In this document: in pieces, positions 36,348 to 45,500 of the stretch
Layout of the letters: the number at the start of each line of letters is the position of its first letter
Numbering within the stretch: the stretch's first letter is position 1
From: an uncultured Haemophilus sp.
GTDB lineage: Bacteria > Pseudomonadota > Gammaproteobacteria > Enterobacterales > Pasteurellaceae
Assembly (NCBI GenBank): GCA_905205995.1
Contig: CAJLFU010000002.1
Coordinates: 13,872 to 77,871, forward strand
DNA length: 64,000 nt
Reading direction: 5' to 3'
Notes under the pieces: generated by a model
What the model saw: only the letters and a program-made list of their open reading frames with translations
What the model was told of the DNA's origin: nothing
Database searches by the model: none
Translations under genes and position numbers: made by a program

Positions 36348-37056
36348 ACTCACTATTTATAGCGCTGGAAGCTTTCGATATGCCTTATTGGAGATTACTG
36401 GTGCATTTAAGCAATGTAATGAAGTAGAAATTGAATGCATATTCGGTCCCGCTGGTTTGTTGAAAACGCGCATAATAGAAGGGGAGTTAGCTGATGTTTT
36501 TATTAGTGCGAATTCAGAAAATGTATCGGCATTAGGGAGTCGAGTTTTTCAGCAGCAGGTGCTCACTTATAACCAACTTATGCTGACAACAAAAAATAAG
36601 TCAGAATTTCAGCGAGATATCCTTGAGTTACTTTTCGATGAACAATATCGGTTAGCTACGTCAACGCCGGTTTGCGATCCTTGTGGTGATTATACTTGGC
36701 AGCTTTTTGACCTCATTGAAAAAGATTATCCAGAACAAGGTAAAAGGTTAAAATCGAAGGCATTGAAATTGGTTGGAGGAACAGAAAATCAAGTTGTCAT
36801 ACCGTCGGGGGAAATGGCTTCGTATTATCTCTTAAAAAACGATTATGCGGATATGATGTTGGGCTATGCGCATTACCAAACAAAATTAGAAAATGCGGGG
36901 ATGCTTTGTCATACATTACCATCCGAATATGATATTCACGCAGAGTATGTCCTCGCTATGCTGAATGATACCGAATTGACGCAACGATTTTATCAATTTT
37001 TATTGAGCAAGCATGCACAAGAGATTATTCGTAAGAATGGATTTAAAAATGATTAA
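36340..37056 (+). CDS. ModA-like (COG0725) substrate-binding-domain protein without signal peptide
   Basis: The 238-residue protein has the ModA/class II binding fold, with SAGSFRYALLEITGAF, the FGPAGLLKTRIIEGELADVF block and a late IPSGEMASYYLLK region. It begins MNKLTIYSAGSF directly at the first strand, so there is no signal peptide, and an upstream extension would run through molC. It is therefore probably cytoplasmic. The ModA loop that usually reads GSSG or GPSG reads GPAG, so one expected oxoanion-binding Ser is missing. Its place after molC matches HI1469. Possible roles are intracellular molybdate binding or delivery; this is inference. It overlaps molC by 8 bases. Confidence 0.75.
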   Translation: MNKLTIYSAGSFRYALLEITGAFKQCNEVEIECIFGPAGLLKTRIIEGELADVFISANSENVSALGSRVFQQQVLTYNQLMLTTKNKSEFQRDILELLFDEQYRLATSTPVCDPCGDYTWQLFDLIEKDYPEQGKRLKSKALKLVGGTENQVVIPSGEMASYYLLKNDYADMMLGYAHYQTKLENAGMLCHTLPSEYDIHAEYVLAMLNDTELTQRFYQFLLSKHAQEIIRKNGFKND

Positions 37057-37085
37057 ACATTTAGGGGGAACAGCGTAATAATTCC

Positions 37086-37114
37086 TTGCTTTTATTGGCT
37101 TCAATCGTTAAAAT
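37086..37114 (+). promoter_or_regulatory. Predicted rpsO promoter and leader
   Basis: TTGCTT (37086-37091) and TAAAAT (37109-37114) are 17 bp apart, giving a start near 37121. The leader that follows has a small hairpin (TCGC with GCGA). CTCCT at 37120-37124 can pair with the AGGAG ribosome site at 37178-37182, which could help S15 control its own translation as in E. coli. Confidence 0.45.
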
Positions 37115-37188
37115 TCAGGCTCCTTGTCATCGCTGAGTTAGAGATCGGCGAATGATGTATTAATAACACTACCTTTTAGGAGTAAAAA

Positions 37189-37458
37189 ATGTCTCTAAGT
37201 ACTGAAAAAAAAGCAGCAATCGTTGCTGAATTTGGTCGCGATGCGAAAGATACTGGTTCTTCTGAAGTTCAAATCGCATTATTAACTGCACAAATCAACC
37301 ACTTACAAGCTCACTTTGCTGAGCACAAAAAAGACCACCATGGTCGTCGTGGTTTATTACGTATGGTTTCTCGTCGTCGTAAACTTTTAGACTACTTAAA
37401 ACGTACTGATCTTGCTTTATACCAAAGCACTATCGCTCGTTTAGGTTTACGTCGCTAA
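37189..37458 (+). CDS. rpsO: 30S ribosomal protein S15
   Basis: S15 is a primary binding protein of the 16S rRNA central domain. The 89-residue length and the sequence ([18 protein letters not shown] at the start, [20 protein letters not shown] in the middle, ARLGLRR at the end) are diagnostic. A strong AGGAG site lies 6 bases before the ATG. In E. coli it forms a pair with pnp; here the next gene is the convergent prlC. rpsO follows the molybdate locus as in H. influenzae. Confidence 0.97.
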   Translation: MSLSTEKKAAIVAEFGRDAKDTGSSEVQIALLTAQINHLQAHFAEHKKDHHGRRGLLRMVSRRRKLLDYLKRTDLALYQSTIARLGLRR

Positions 37459-37480
37459 TTTTTATTACGATAGTAAAAAT

Positions 37481-37510
37481 AAAAGCCTTCGGATTGCCGA
37501 GGGCTTTTTT
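37481..37510 (+). terminator. Terminator after rpsO
   Basis: AAAAGCC-TTCGG and CCGA-GGGCTTTTTT form a hairpin with a T tract, 22 bases after the rpsO stop. Confidence 0.82.
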
Positions 37511-37532
37511 ATTTTCTGCATATTAGAAAAAT

Positions 37533-37556
37533 AAAAAACGGCCAAAAATTTGACCG
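37533..37556 (-). terminator. Terminator of prlC
   Basis: On the minus strand CGGTCAAA and TTTGGCCG pair (one wobble) and are followed by TTTTTTA. It lies next to a variant uptake signal, AAGAGCGGTC, rather than the usual AAGTGCGGT. Confidence 0.65.
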
Positions 37557-37570
37557 CTCTTTTTTAGTTA

Positions 37571-39610
37571 TTAGTTCGCAATGCCTTTATGACGAAGCAA
37601 TGCGTCTAATTGAGGTTCACGTCCACGGAAGCGTTTGAATAATACCATTGGTTCTTCAGAGCCGCCGCGAGTGAGAATTTCATCTAAGAAGGATTTACCG
37701 GTAACTGGATTGAAAATTCCTTCTTCTTCAAAGCGAGAGAAAGCATCTGCAGATAGCACTTCAGCCCATAAATAGCTGTAATAACCGGCCGCATAACCGC
37801 CCGCAAAGATATGGCTAAAGCTATGTGGCGCTCTTGCCCATTCAACACCTTTAATCACAGCAACTTTATCTTTCACTGCTTTTAAGGTATCAAGCACTTG
37901 ATTAGCTTTACCCACTTCAAAAGTATGATGAAGAGTAAAATCAAACAAGCCAAATTCAAGCTGACGTAACACAAACATTGCCGCTTGATAGTTTTTCGCT
38001 TTCAGAAGTTGATTTAATTTTTCTTCTGGCAATGGTTCGTGCTTTTCAAAGTGACCCGAAATAAAATCAAGCGCTTCTTTTTCCCAACACCAGTTTTCCA
38101 TAAATTGACTTGGTAGTTCAACCGCATCCCAAGGTACACCATTGATACCTGCAACATCTGGCACATCAACTTTGGTGAGCATATGGTGAATACCGTGGCC
38201 AAATTCATGGAAGAGAGTGGTGACTTCATCATGGGTGAATAGCGCAGGTTTATCACCAATAGGCGCGTTGAAGTTACACGTTAAATAGGCAACCGGTTTT
38301 TGAATTGAACCGTCGGCATTGCGTTTTCTGCCGATACAATCATCCATCCATGCGCCGCCACGTTTATTTTCGCGTGCATAAAGATCGAGATAGAAACTGC
38401 CTCGTACTTCATCGGTTTCATCAATTAAATCAAAGAAACGCACATCTTTATGCCAAGTATCTACGCCAAAACGTTCAACTGCACGAATATTAAAAATACG
38501 TTTAATTAATTCAAATAAGCCCGAAATAACGCGATCCTCAGGGAAGTAAGGTCGAAGTTCTTCATCATTGATCGCATATAAATGTTGTTTTTGTTTTTCG
38601 GAATAGAAACTGATATCCCAAGGGGCGAGTTCTGTAACGCCAAATTCTTTTTCACAATAAGCTTTGAGTTCAGCTAATTCTTTCTCACCTTGTGCTTTTG
38701 AACGATCTGCAAGGTTATTTAAGAAATCTAACACTTGTTGTGGATTTTCAGCCATTTTAGTGGCAAGTGAACGTTCAGTGTACGTATTGAAACCTAGCAA
38801 TTTAGCTAATTCCACGCGTAATGTCATGATTTCTTCAATGATCGCCGTATTATCCCATTTACCAGCATTTGGACCTTGATCAGAAGCGCGAGTCGCATAA
38901 GCTCGATACATTTCTTCGCGTAATGCTGCATTTTCACAATAGGTCATGATTGGCAAATAACTTGGGATTTCTAACGTAAAGCGATAGCCTTTTAAGCCTT
39001 TACTTTCGGCGGATTGTTTTGCCGCAAGTAATGCGGATTCAGGAAGACCTGCTAATTCACTTTCATCTTCAATGACTTTTTCCCAGCCCATGGTGGCATC
39101 GAGTACATTATTGCTAAATTGTGAGCTTAATTCAGATAAGCGAGCAACAATCTCACCATAACGTTTTTGTTTTTCTTCGGATAAACCGATACCTGAAAGT
39201 TCAAAATCACGTAATGCATTTTCAATGGCTTTCTTTTGTGCAACGGAATAAGTTGCAAACTCAGGGCTATTTTTTAAGGCTAAATAGGCATTGTATAACC
39301 CTTCGTGTTGGCCTACCCAAGTACTGTATTCAGAGAGTAGTGGTAAGCAAGCTTGGTACGCATCACGTAATTCAGGGCTGTTTTTAACTGAATTTAAATG
39401 GGAGATCGGTGACCAAGCACGACTTAAGTGTTCGCCTGCTTCAGAAAGTGGTTCAATAAAGTTTTCCCAAGTAAAGTGCGGTTGTTTTAGAACTTGTTCA
39501 ATGGCTTGACGATTTTCTTCGATGAGTTTTTGGATTGCTGGTTGAATATGTTCCGGTTTAATTTGAGAAAACGGAGGTAAGCCTTCAATATGAAGTAATG
39601 GATTAGACAT
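37571..39610 (-). CDS. prlC: Oligopeptidase A
   Basis: This cytoplasmic M3-family zinc metallopeptidase degrades short peptides, including cleaved signal peptides. The 679-residue protein carries the zinc motif HEFGH at residues 468-472 (FHEFGHGIHHML) with the third ligand Glu about 25 residues later (VELPSQFMENW). The start MSNPLLHIEGLPPFSQIKPE is typical. An uptake signal lies inside the 5' part (near 39474). In H. influenzae prlC is next to HI0213, as it is here in divergent orientation with the DUF454-oppA pair. Confidence 0.95.
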   Translation of the reverse strand: MSNPLLHIEGLPPFSQIKPEHIQPAIQKLIEENRQAIEQVLKQPHFTWENFIEPLSEAGEHLSRAWSPISHLNSVKNSPELRDAYQACLPLLSEYSTWVGQHEGLYNAYLALKNSPEFATYSVAQKKAIENALRDFELSGIGLSEEKQKRYGEIVARLSELSSQFSNNVLDATMGWEKVIEDESELAGLPESALLAAKQSAESKGLKGYRFTLEIPSYLPIMTYCENAALREEMYRAYATRASDQGPNAGKWDNTAIIEEIMTLRVELAKLLGFNTYTERSLATKMAENPQQVLDFLNNLADRSKAQGEKELAELKAYCEKEFGVTELAPWDISFYSEKQKQHLYAINDEELRPYFPEDRVISGLFELIKRIFNIRAVERFGVDTWHKDVRFFDLIDETDEVRGSFYLDLYARENKRGGAWMDDCIGRKRNADGSIQKPVAYLTCNFNAPIGDKPALFTHDEVTTLFHEFGHGIHHMLTKVDVPDVAGINGVPWDAVELPSQFMENWCWEKEALDFISGHFEKHEPLPEEKLNQLLKAKNYQAAMFVLRQLEFGLFDFTLHHTFEVGKANQVLDTLKAVKDKVAVIKGVEWARAPHSFSHIFAGGYAAGYYSYLWAEVLSADAFSRFEEEGIFNPVTGKSFLDEILTRGGSEEPMVLFKRFRGREPQLDALLRHKGIAN

Positions 39611-39723
39611 AAATATTCCTTTTGCTAATAGTTTCTTTAATAAATTGCGACAAATTCTATAATATCAAGGTTGAAAAATCTAAAAAATCAGTGATAATTG
39701 CGTATCACTTTTATTTAGGGTTT

Positions 39724-40203
39724 ATGATGGACGGCGCTTCCTTTTTTTCTATTATCATTTTTTCTGGCATCATTGCTCTTGCGATCGTTATAGGTGTTAT
39801 TTCACTTAAGTTTTTCCCAAAAACTTCTTTAACCAAGGCCATGTATGTTGTTCTTGGATGCATTTCTTTAATATTAGGTGTTATTGGTATTTTTTTACCT
39901 ATTCTTCCGACTACACCTTTTTTACTGCTTACACTTTATTCTTTTGCGAAAGGTTCTTCTCGTTTAGAACAATGGTTTTTAGGGACGAAGCTTTATCAAA
40001 AGCACCTAAAATCCTTTAATGAACGTCGTGCATTGACGAAAAAAGCAAAAATTTCTATTCTAACGTTTTCAACCACAATGCTTTTAATTGGCTTTTATTT
40101 TACCCCAAGTGTTGTGGGTCGAACGATCATTGCCATTTTAATTGCGGTAAAATATTGGTTCTTTTTCTTTTGGATTAAAACAGAAGACGTTGAAAATGGA
40201 TAA
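39724..40203 (+). CDS. DUF454 (YbaN-like) membrane protein
   Basis: The 159-residue protein has an extra N-terminal span followed by the DUF454/YbaN domain. Characteristic pieces are LGCISLILGVIGIFLPILPTTP and a following FLLLTLYSFAKGSSRLEQWF. Three or four membrane spans are expected. Function is unknown. I chose the ATG at 39724 (or 39727), preceded by AGGG; upstream in-frame codons have no ribosome site. The gene overlaps the OppA-like lipoprotein gene by 8 bases, so the two are translationally coupled, which hints at a joint role. Confidence 0.8.
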   Translation: MMDGASFFSIIIFSGIIALAIVIGVISLKFFPKTSLTKAMYVVLGCISLILGVIGIFLPILPTTPFLLLTLYSFAKGSSRLEQWFLGTKLYQKHLKSFNERRALTKKAKISILTFSTTMLLIGFYFTPSVVGRTIIAILIAVKYWFFFFWIKTEDVENG

Positions 40204-41758
40204 TTCTTTCCTTACTTGGCTTAAAAGTGCGGTTATTTTCAGTGTCGTTTTTGGATTGAGTGGTTGTGATAAATTAAACAGCCAGAAATCGATAAACACA
40301 GAAACGGATGAGCAACCAACACAAAGCCAGTCTATCAAACAAGAGAATACTTCAAAACCGAATCGTACATTACTGACTCGAGCGTTTACTCATCCCCCTT
40401 CTTTTGAGCCTTGGTTTGTTCGTTATCCAGAACAAGAGGGCTTATTACGTGATTTGTATGAAGGTTTAACCGCTTATGATCCGGAAGGGAGAATCGTGCC
40501 GGGTATCGCAGAAAGTTGGCAAACCAAAGACAATAAAACCTGGATCTTTACCTTGCGTGAAGGGCTTCGTTGGTCAAATGGTGATCCTTTAGTTGCCCAA
40601 GATGTCATGCTTTCTTGGCAAGCGTTATCCCAATCAAATAGTCCATTAAGATCTTATTTGGCTTATCTCAATCTAAAAAATGCGAAAGGCGTTTTAGAGA
40701 AAAATAAACCTTTTAAGAGTTTAGGAATTTATGCGGAAAACGACCGCACTTTACGCATTGAGCTCGATAAAGCAACCCCTTATTTACCGGAAATGTTGGC
40801 TCATATCAGTCTTGTGCCTCAATATCGCGATCCTGATTCCCCGGTGACAAACGGGGCTTATATGATCGAAAGCGAAAGTGTGAAAAGCATACACTTAACT
40901 AAAAATCCCTATTATTGGCAGAAAAATAATGTGGCTTTTGAGCGTGTAGAATATTTGCCTTTTATCGCCACTAAATTATCTGGCTTTGATGTGGTGCTTG
41001 ATGTACCAGAAGTGCAAGCGGACCTTCAACATTTCCCACAGCTTTGCAGTTATTTTTATGAATTTAATCTCAATGATCCTAAAGTTGCTAAGGTAGATGT
41101 GCGTAAGGCGATAGCGTCGTTGGTTTCTGTCACCAATATCGTGAATAATGAAATTCCAGCAGCAATTCCGAGTTCGTATTTTTTACCGAAAGCCATGTTA
41201 AATGGACTAGATTCAAGATGGGAACCTGTTGTAGCCGAGCAGTTATTAGCTCAAAATAAAATTGATGAAAGACATCCATTACATTTAAATGTGCTTTATG
41301 ATGATGCGCCATTGCATGTGAATATCGCACAGCGCTTAGTGGGGCAATTGACTCAATCAGATATGTTGCGCGTGGATGCCCAACCAGTCAATTGGCAAAC
41401 ATTACAAATGAAACGGCAAAAAGGTGATTTCCAAGTCATTCGTTCTGGCTGGTGTGCGGACTTTAATCATCCGATGGCATTTTTGGGCTTGTTCTATTCT
41501 AAAAGTCCGGATAACAAAAATGGCTATGCTAATGCGGAATATGACCAATTTTTTGAGCAAGCATTGAAAAGCTTAAATGAAAAAGAGCGGTCAGAAATTT
41601 ACTTAAAATTAAGTGAGAAGATCCAACAGGAAAACCTTGCTTTACCGCTTTTCCAATACACCACGCCAGTTTATCTTTCTCCAACTATTATGGGGGCGAA
41701 GAAAAATCCAGTGGGCGTCATTTACAGTAAGGATCTATGGCGAAAAGTTGAAAGCTAA
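40196..41758 (+). CDS. OppA-family peptide-binding lipoprotein (HI0213-like)
   Basis: This is a class C (SBP_bac_5) substrate-binding protein of 520 residues, exported as a lipoprotein (lipobox LSGC after a hydrophobic stretch, Cys about 24). Family motifs include LLRDLYEGLTAYDPEGRIVPG and a C-terminal NPVGVIYSKDLWRKV. No permease or ATPase genes are adjacent, so it must work with a transporter encoded elsewhere. Its H. influenzae counterpart beside prlC is HI0213, from memory. The ATG at 40196 overlaps the DUF454 gene. Uptake signals are internal near 40226 and 40743. Peptides are the likely ligand, but related lipoproteins can bind other molecules. Confidence 0.85.
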   Translation: MDNSFLTWLKSAVIFSVVFGLSGCDKLNSQKSINTETDEQPTQSQSIKQENTSKPNRTLLTRAFTHPPSFEPWFVRYPEQEGLLRDLYEGLTAYDPEGRIVPGIAESWQTKDNKTWIFTLREGLRWSNGDPLVAQDVMLSWQALSQSNSPLRSYLAYLNLKNAKGVLEKNKPFKSLGIYAENDRTLRIELDKATPYLPEMLAHISLVPQYRDPDSPVTNGAYMIESESVKSIHLTKNPYYWQKNNVAFERVEYLPFIATKLSGFDVVLDVPEVQADLQHFPQLCSYFYEFNLNDPKVAKVDVRKAIASLVSVTNIVNNEIPAAIPSSYFLPKAMLNGLDSRWEPVVAEQLLAQNKIDERHPLHLNVLYDDAPLHVNIAQRLVGQLTQSDMLRVDAQPVNWQTLQMKRQKGDFQVIRSGWCADFNHPMAFLGLFYSKSPDNKNGYANAEYDQFFEQALKSLNEKERSEIYLKLSEKIQQENLALPLFQYTTPVYLSPTIMGAKKNPVGVIYSKDLWRKVES

Positions 41759-41769
41759 AGTTGATTAAG

Positions 41770-41803
41770 AAAGTTGTTCATAATGTGGTGAACAACTTTT
41801 TTA
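41770..41803 (+). terminator. Terminator after the OppA-like gene
   Basis: AAAGTTGTTCA and TGAACAACTTT form a perfect 11-bp stem around an 8-base loop and are followed by TTTATT. It is not made from uptake signals. Confidence 0.82.
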
Positions 41804-41823
41804 TTAAATTTTAATAAAAGTGC

Positions 41824-41863
41824 AAAGTAACACTCTTTACTTTTTATTTTTATACGATACAAT
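41824..41863 (+). promoter_or_regulatory. Predicted promoter and operator of the MerR-aas operon
   Basis: AAAGTAA and TTACTTT form an inverted repeat with a 6-bp centre (41824-41843). A TACAAT -10 box follows at 41858-41863. The repeat covers the -35 position, so the MerR-type product could control its own operon. Confidence 0.45.
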
Positions 41864-41894
41864 ACACAACAAATCAACCTAGAGGGAAATCCTT

Positions 41895-42536
41895 ATGTTA
41901 AAAATGAATGATTTGGTTAAGCTTAGTCAGACACCAAAATCCACGGTGTTGTACTATGTAAAAGAAGGTTTGTTGCCAGAACCAGTAAAAGATAAACCGA
42001 ATTTTCATCTCTATGATGAATATTGTGTAGAGTTGCTCAGTTTTATTAAATATCTACAAAGTAATTTCAATGCAACGATTTCACAAATTAAAGCACTTTT
42101 TGCTCATCCTCATTTTGATTGGAATAATCCTTATGAAAGCCTTATTGGATTATTAGACATCATCATGGGGGCAGAAAATGAAGTGTTCACTATTGAGCAA
42201 TTATGTACAGAATTTCATCTTTCCGCTAAACAAATCGAAGACATGGTAGCGGAAGGCTTATTGAATCCTCGTGAAGGCATTTTTACAGCCAAAGAACGTG
42301 ATATTTTGGCGATCTTGGCTCGTTGTGATGAAGCCGAAATGGATGTAGTGAAAGCTTATTTAGCTGCAGCAAAAATGTTAGCAGAAAAAGAGGTGAATGT
42401 GACTTTAGCGGCATTAGCCAATAGCGAACAAAAAGATGAAAAATTAAAACACTTATTTGATTTATTGTTGGTGTTAAAACCTTATCTCTTGAATATGAAA
42501 ACCTTTAATCTTTATCAAGCGGAGAGTGCGAAATGA
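41895..42536 (+). CDS. MerR-family transcriptional regulator
   Basis: The 213-residue protein has a MerR-type winged helix at residues 1-70 (MNDLVKLSQTPKSTVLYYVKEG, with the wing region FHLYDEYCVELLSFIKYL). The C-terminal part, about residues 90-210, is helical and effector-like, with no metal-binding cysteine cluster of the metal-sensing MerR type. The effector is unknown. The stop overlaps the start of the LplT-Aas gene (ATGA at 42533-42536), so its target is probably its own operon; lipid or fatty-acid status is a reasonable guess, not shown. The ribosome site is AGAGGGAAATCC. Confidence 0.82.
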   Translation: MLKMNDLVKLSQTPKSTVLYYVKEGLLPEPVKDKPNFHLYDEYCVELLSFIKYLQSNFNATISQIKALFAHPHFDWNNPYESLIGLLDIIMGAENEVFTIEQLCTEFHLSAKQIEDMVAEGLLNPREGIFTAKERDILAILARCDEAEMDVVKAYLAAAKMLAEKEVNVTLAALANSEQKDEKLKHLFDLLLVLKPYLLNMKTFNLYQAESAK

Positions 42537-45500
42537 AACTCTTAAAATATGCTGGCTTTGTACCTTATTTAGCCATTGCCTTTATTAATGCCAGTGTGGA
42601 TTTGGCACATAAAATTACCATTCAAAATGTGTTGCTGAAAAGTTTTTCAGGTGAGAGTTTGGTGGTTTTAACGGCATTAATTAATGCGATGATTTTATTG
42701 CCATTTATTTTCTTATTTTCGCCTTCGGCATTTATTAACGATAAATTTTCTCGCACCAATGTGATTCGTTATAGCAGTTTAGCGGCTGTGGTGATCAGTG
42801 CTGGGATTTTATTGAGTTATATGACGGGAATGTTTGCTATTTCCTTTGTACTGACGTTGATTTTGGCAGCGCAAAGTGCGGTCTATTCTCCAGCCAAATA
42901 TAGCATTATTAAATCGATTGTGGGCACTGAAAATATCGGTATGGCAAACGGTGTGATTCAAGCGCTCACCATTGTGGCCATTCTATTTAGTTCTTTTGCA
43001 TTTTCTTTCTTCTTTGAAGCACATTATGTGGCATCAGATGATCCGAATGAAGTATTACAAAGTGTTTGGGTGATAGGTGTAGCATTAGTATTACTGAGTG
43101 CACTCGAAGCATATTTTGCTTTTAAAATCCCATTCTTTAAGCAAGAAGCTGAAAATACAGATGGTCAGTTTGATATGAGAAAATACCTTTCTTTAGGGTA
43201 TTTAAAAGATAACGTTCGCACATTAAAAGCAGATCAAAATATTTGGTTGAGTGTTATTGGATTAAGCCTATTTTGGGGCGTGTCACAAATTATTGTGGCG
43301 GCATTCCCTGCGCATTATAAAGCGATGTTCAATGAAGATAATGCTATTGTCATTCAAGCGATTCTTGCAGTGAGTGGAATAGGGCTTGCGCTTGGTTCAT
43401 ATCTTGCGGGACGCGCTTCTCGTTTACATATTGAGTTAGGTATTGTTCCGCTTGGTGCCTTGGGTATTTGTGCCTCATTATTCTTCTTAACTCTCGCGCA
43501 AAGTGGAGTGGTATTAGCACTTTGTTCTTTCGTCTTTGGTTTCTCTGGCGGTTTATTAATCGTGCCACTAAATGCGACGATTCAGTATTTCGCACCTGAG
43601 AAAATTAGCGGCAAAATCATGGCGGGTAACAACTTTGTACAAAACGTGTTCATGGTGGTCTTTTTGCTATTAAGCATTGTTTTTGTACAACTTAATGTTT
43701 CGACTCAAGGTTTATTCTTCGTGACTTCTGCTACATGTTTTGCGGCAAGTTTATATACCATGTCGAAAGTGCCTCATTTATTTACGCGTTTATTCTTGCT
43801 CTTTGCGTTAAAAGCGAATTACCGTTTTCATGTGGATGGATTAAAAAATCTTCCACAAAGTGGTGGTGTGTTGTTATTAGGTAACCATATTAGCTGGATT
43901 GACTGGTTAGTGTTACAAGCGGCTAGCCCTCGTGCGATTAAATTTGTGATGTATCGTCCAATTTACAACAAATGGTATCTCACTTGGTTCTTCCGTATTT
44001 TCAAAGTCATCCCAATTGGTGGTGGTTCAAGCCGTGAATCTATTGAAACCATTCGTGAATATTTAGCGCGTGGTGAAGTGGTGGCGTTATTCCCAGAAGG
44101 TCATATCAGCTATAACGGTCAAATCAATGAGTTCCAAAAAGGCTTTGAGCACGTATTAAAAGATTTAGAGAATGTGACGACTGTTCCTTTCTATTTACGT
44201 GGATTATGGGGTAGCAGTTTCTCCCGTGCAGATTCTTTCTATAAGAATTTAACTAAACGCCAAGGTAAACGTGAAATTTTAGTGGCATTTGGTAAACCAA
44301 TTCATGGCTTTATTGATGCGACAGCGATGAAGCAAAAAGTGCTCGAACTTTCTTTCTCCGTATGGGAAAAAGTCATGAGTAAACGTAAACCGCTTATGCA
44401 TCATTGGTTGAGTTCAGCAAAATCGAATTTATTCAAAGAAGTGGCTGTGGATGCACAAGGCACTAAACTGAATAACCTGAAATTTATTGCAGCAGTGCTA
44501 ATGTTTGTGAAAACCTTGAAAGCTGCTTTAGGGAATGAAAAAAATGTCGGTGTGTTATTACCAAGCTCATCAATCGGGGCAATTATTAATATGACCCTAA
44601 TGGTGATGGGCAAAGTCCCGGTAAATTTAAACTACACGCTAAGCCCAGAGGTGATGGAAAAAGCGTTGAAAAAAGCCAACATTTCGCAAGTCATTACCTC
44701 TGAAAAATTCTTGGATAAGTTGAACGCAAAAGGTTTTGACTTTAGCCAAGTGGTGGCTGATAAAGCCCTCTTTATGGAAAATTTAGGGAAATCGATCACT
44801 AAGGCTAATAAAGTGCGGTCATTTTTAACTGCGTTTTTGGCGCCACAATGGTGGATTAAATTACGTTACTTTGCAGACGTAAGCTTGGAAGATACTGCAA
44901 CCATCTTATTCAGTAGTGGTAGTGAAGGTGATCCAAAAGGCATTGAATTAAGTCATAAAAACTTACTAACAAATATTAAACAGATCGGTGAATTATTAAA
45001 CTTCCACAAAGATGATGTGATTTTGAATTCCTTACCCATTTTCCACTCATTCGGCTTAACAGTGACAACTTTATTGCCATTGTGTGAAGGCATTAAAATG
45101 GTAAGTGTAGCGGATCCGACAGATGGGGCGACAGTAGGAAAAATGTGTGCTCGACATCGGGTGAGTATTTTATTCGGTACTTCAACTTTCTTTAGATTAT
45201 ATGTACGCAATAAGAAATTCCATCCGTTAATGCTACAAAACGTACGTATGGTTATTGCGGGCGCTGAAAAATTGAAAGCAGATGTAAAAGAAGCCTTCAA
45301 ACTTAAATTTGGCTTGGAAATTTACGAAGGTTATGGTGCAACTGAAACAGCACCGGTAGCCAGTGTAAATATGCCTAATTTACTTGATCCGGAAACCTTA
45401 CAAGAATTTACCTTCAATCAATCTGGTACAGTTGGTATGCCATTACCTGGCACCATTATTAAAATTGTGGATCCAGAAAGCTTACAAGAATTACCAGTCG

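Noticed and set aside
43350..43595. Minus-strand open frame inside aas
   Set aside because: It is antisense to the transporter domain of aas, has no ribosome site and matches no family.
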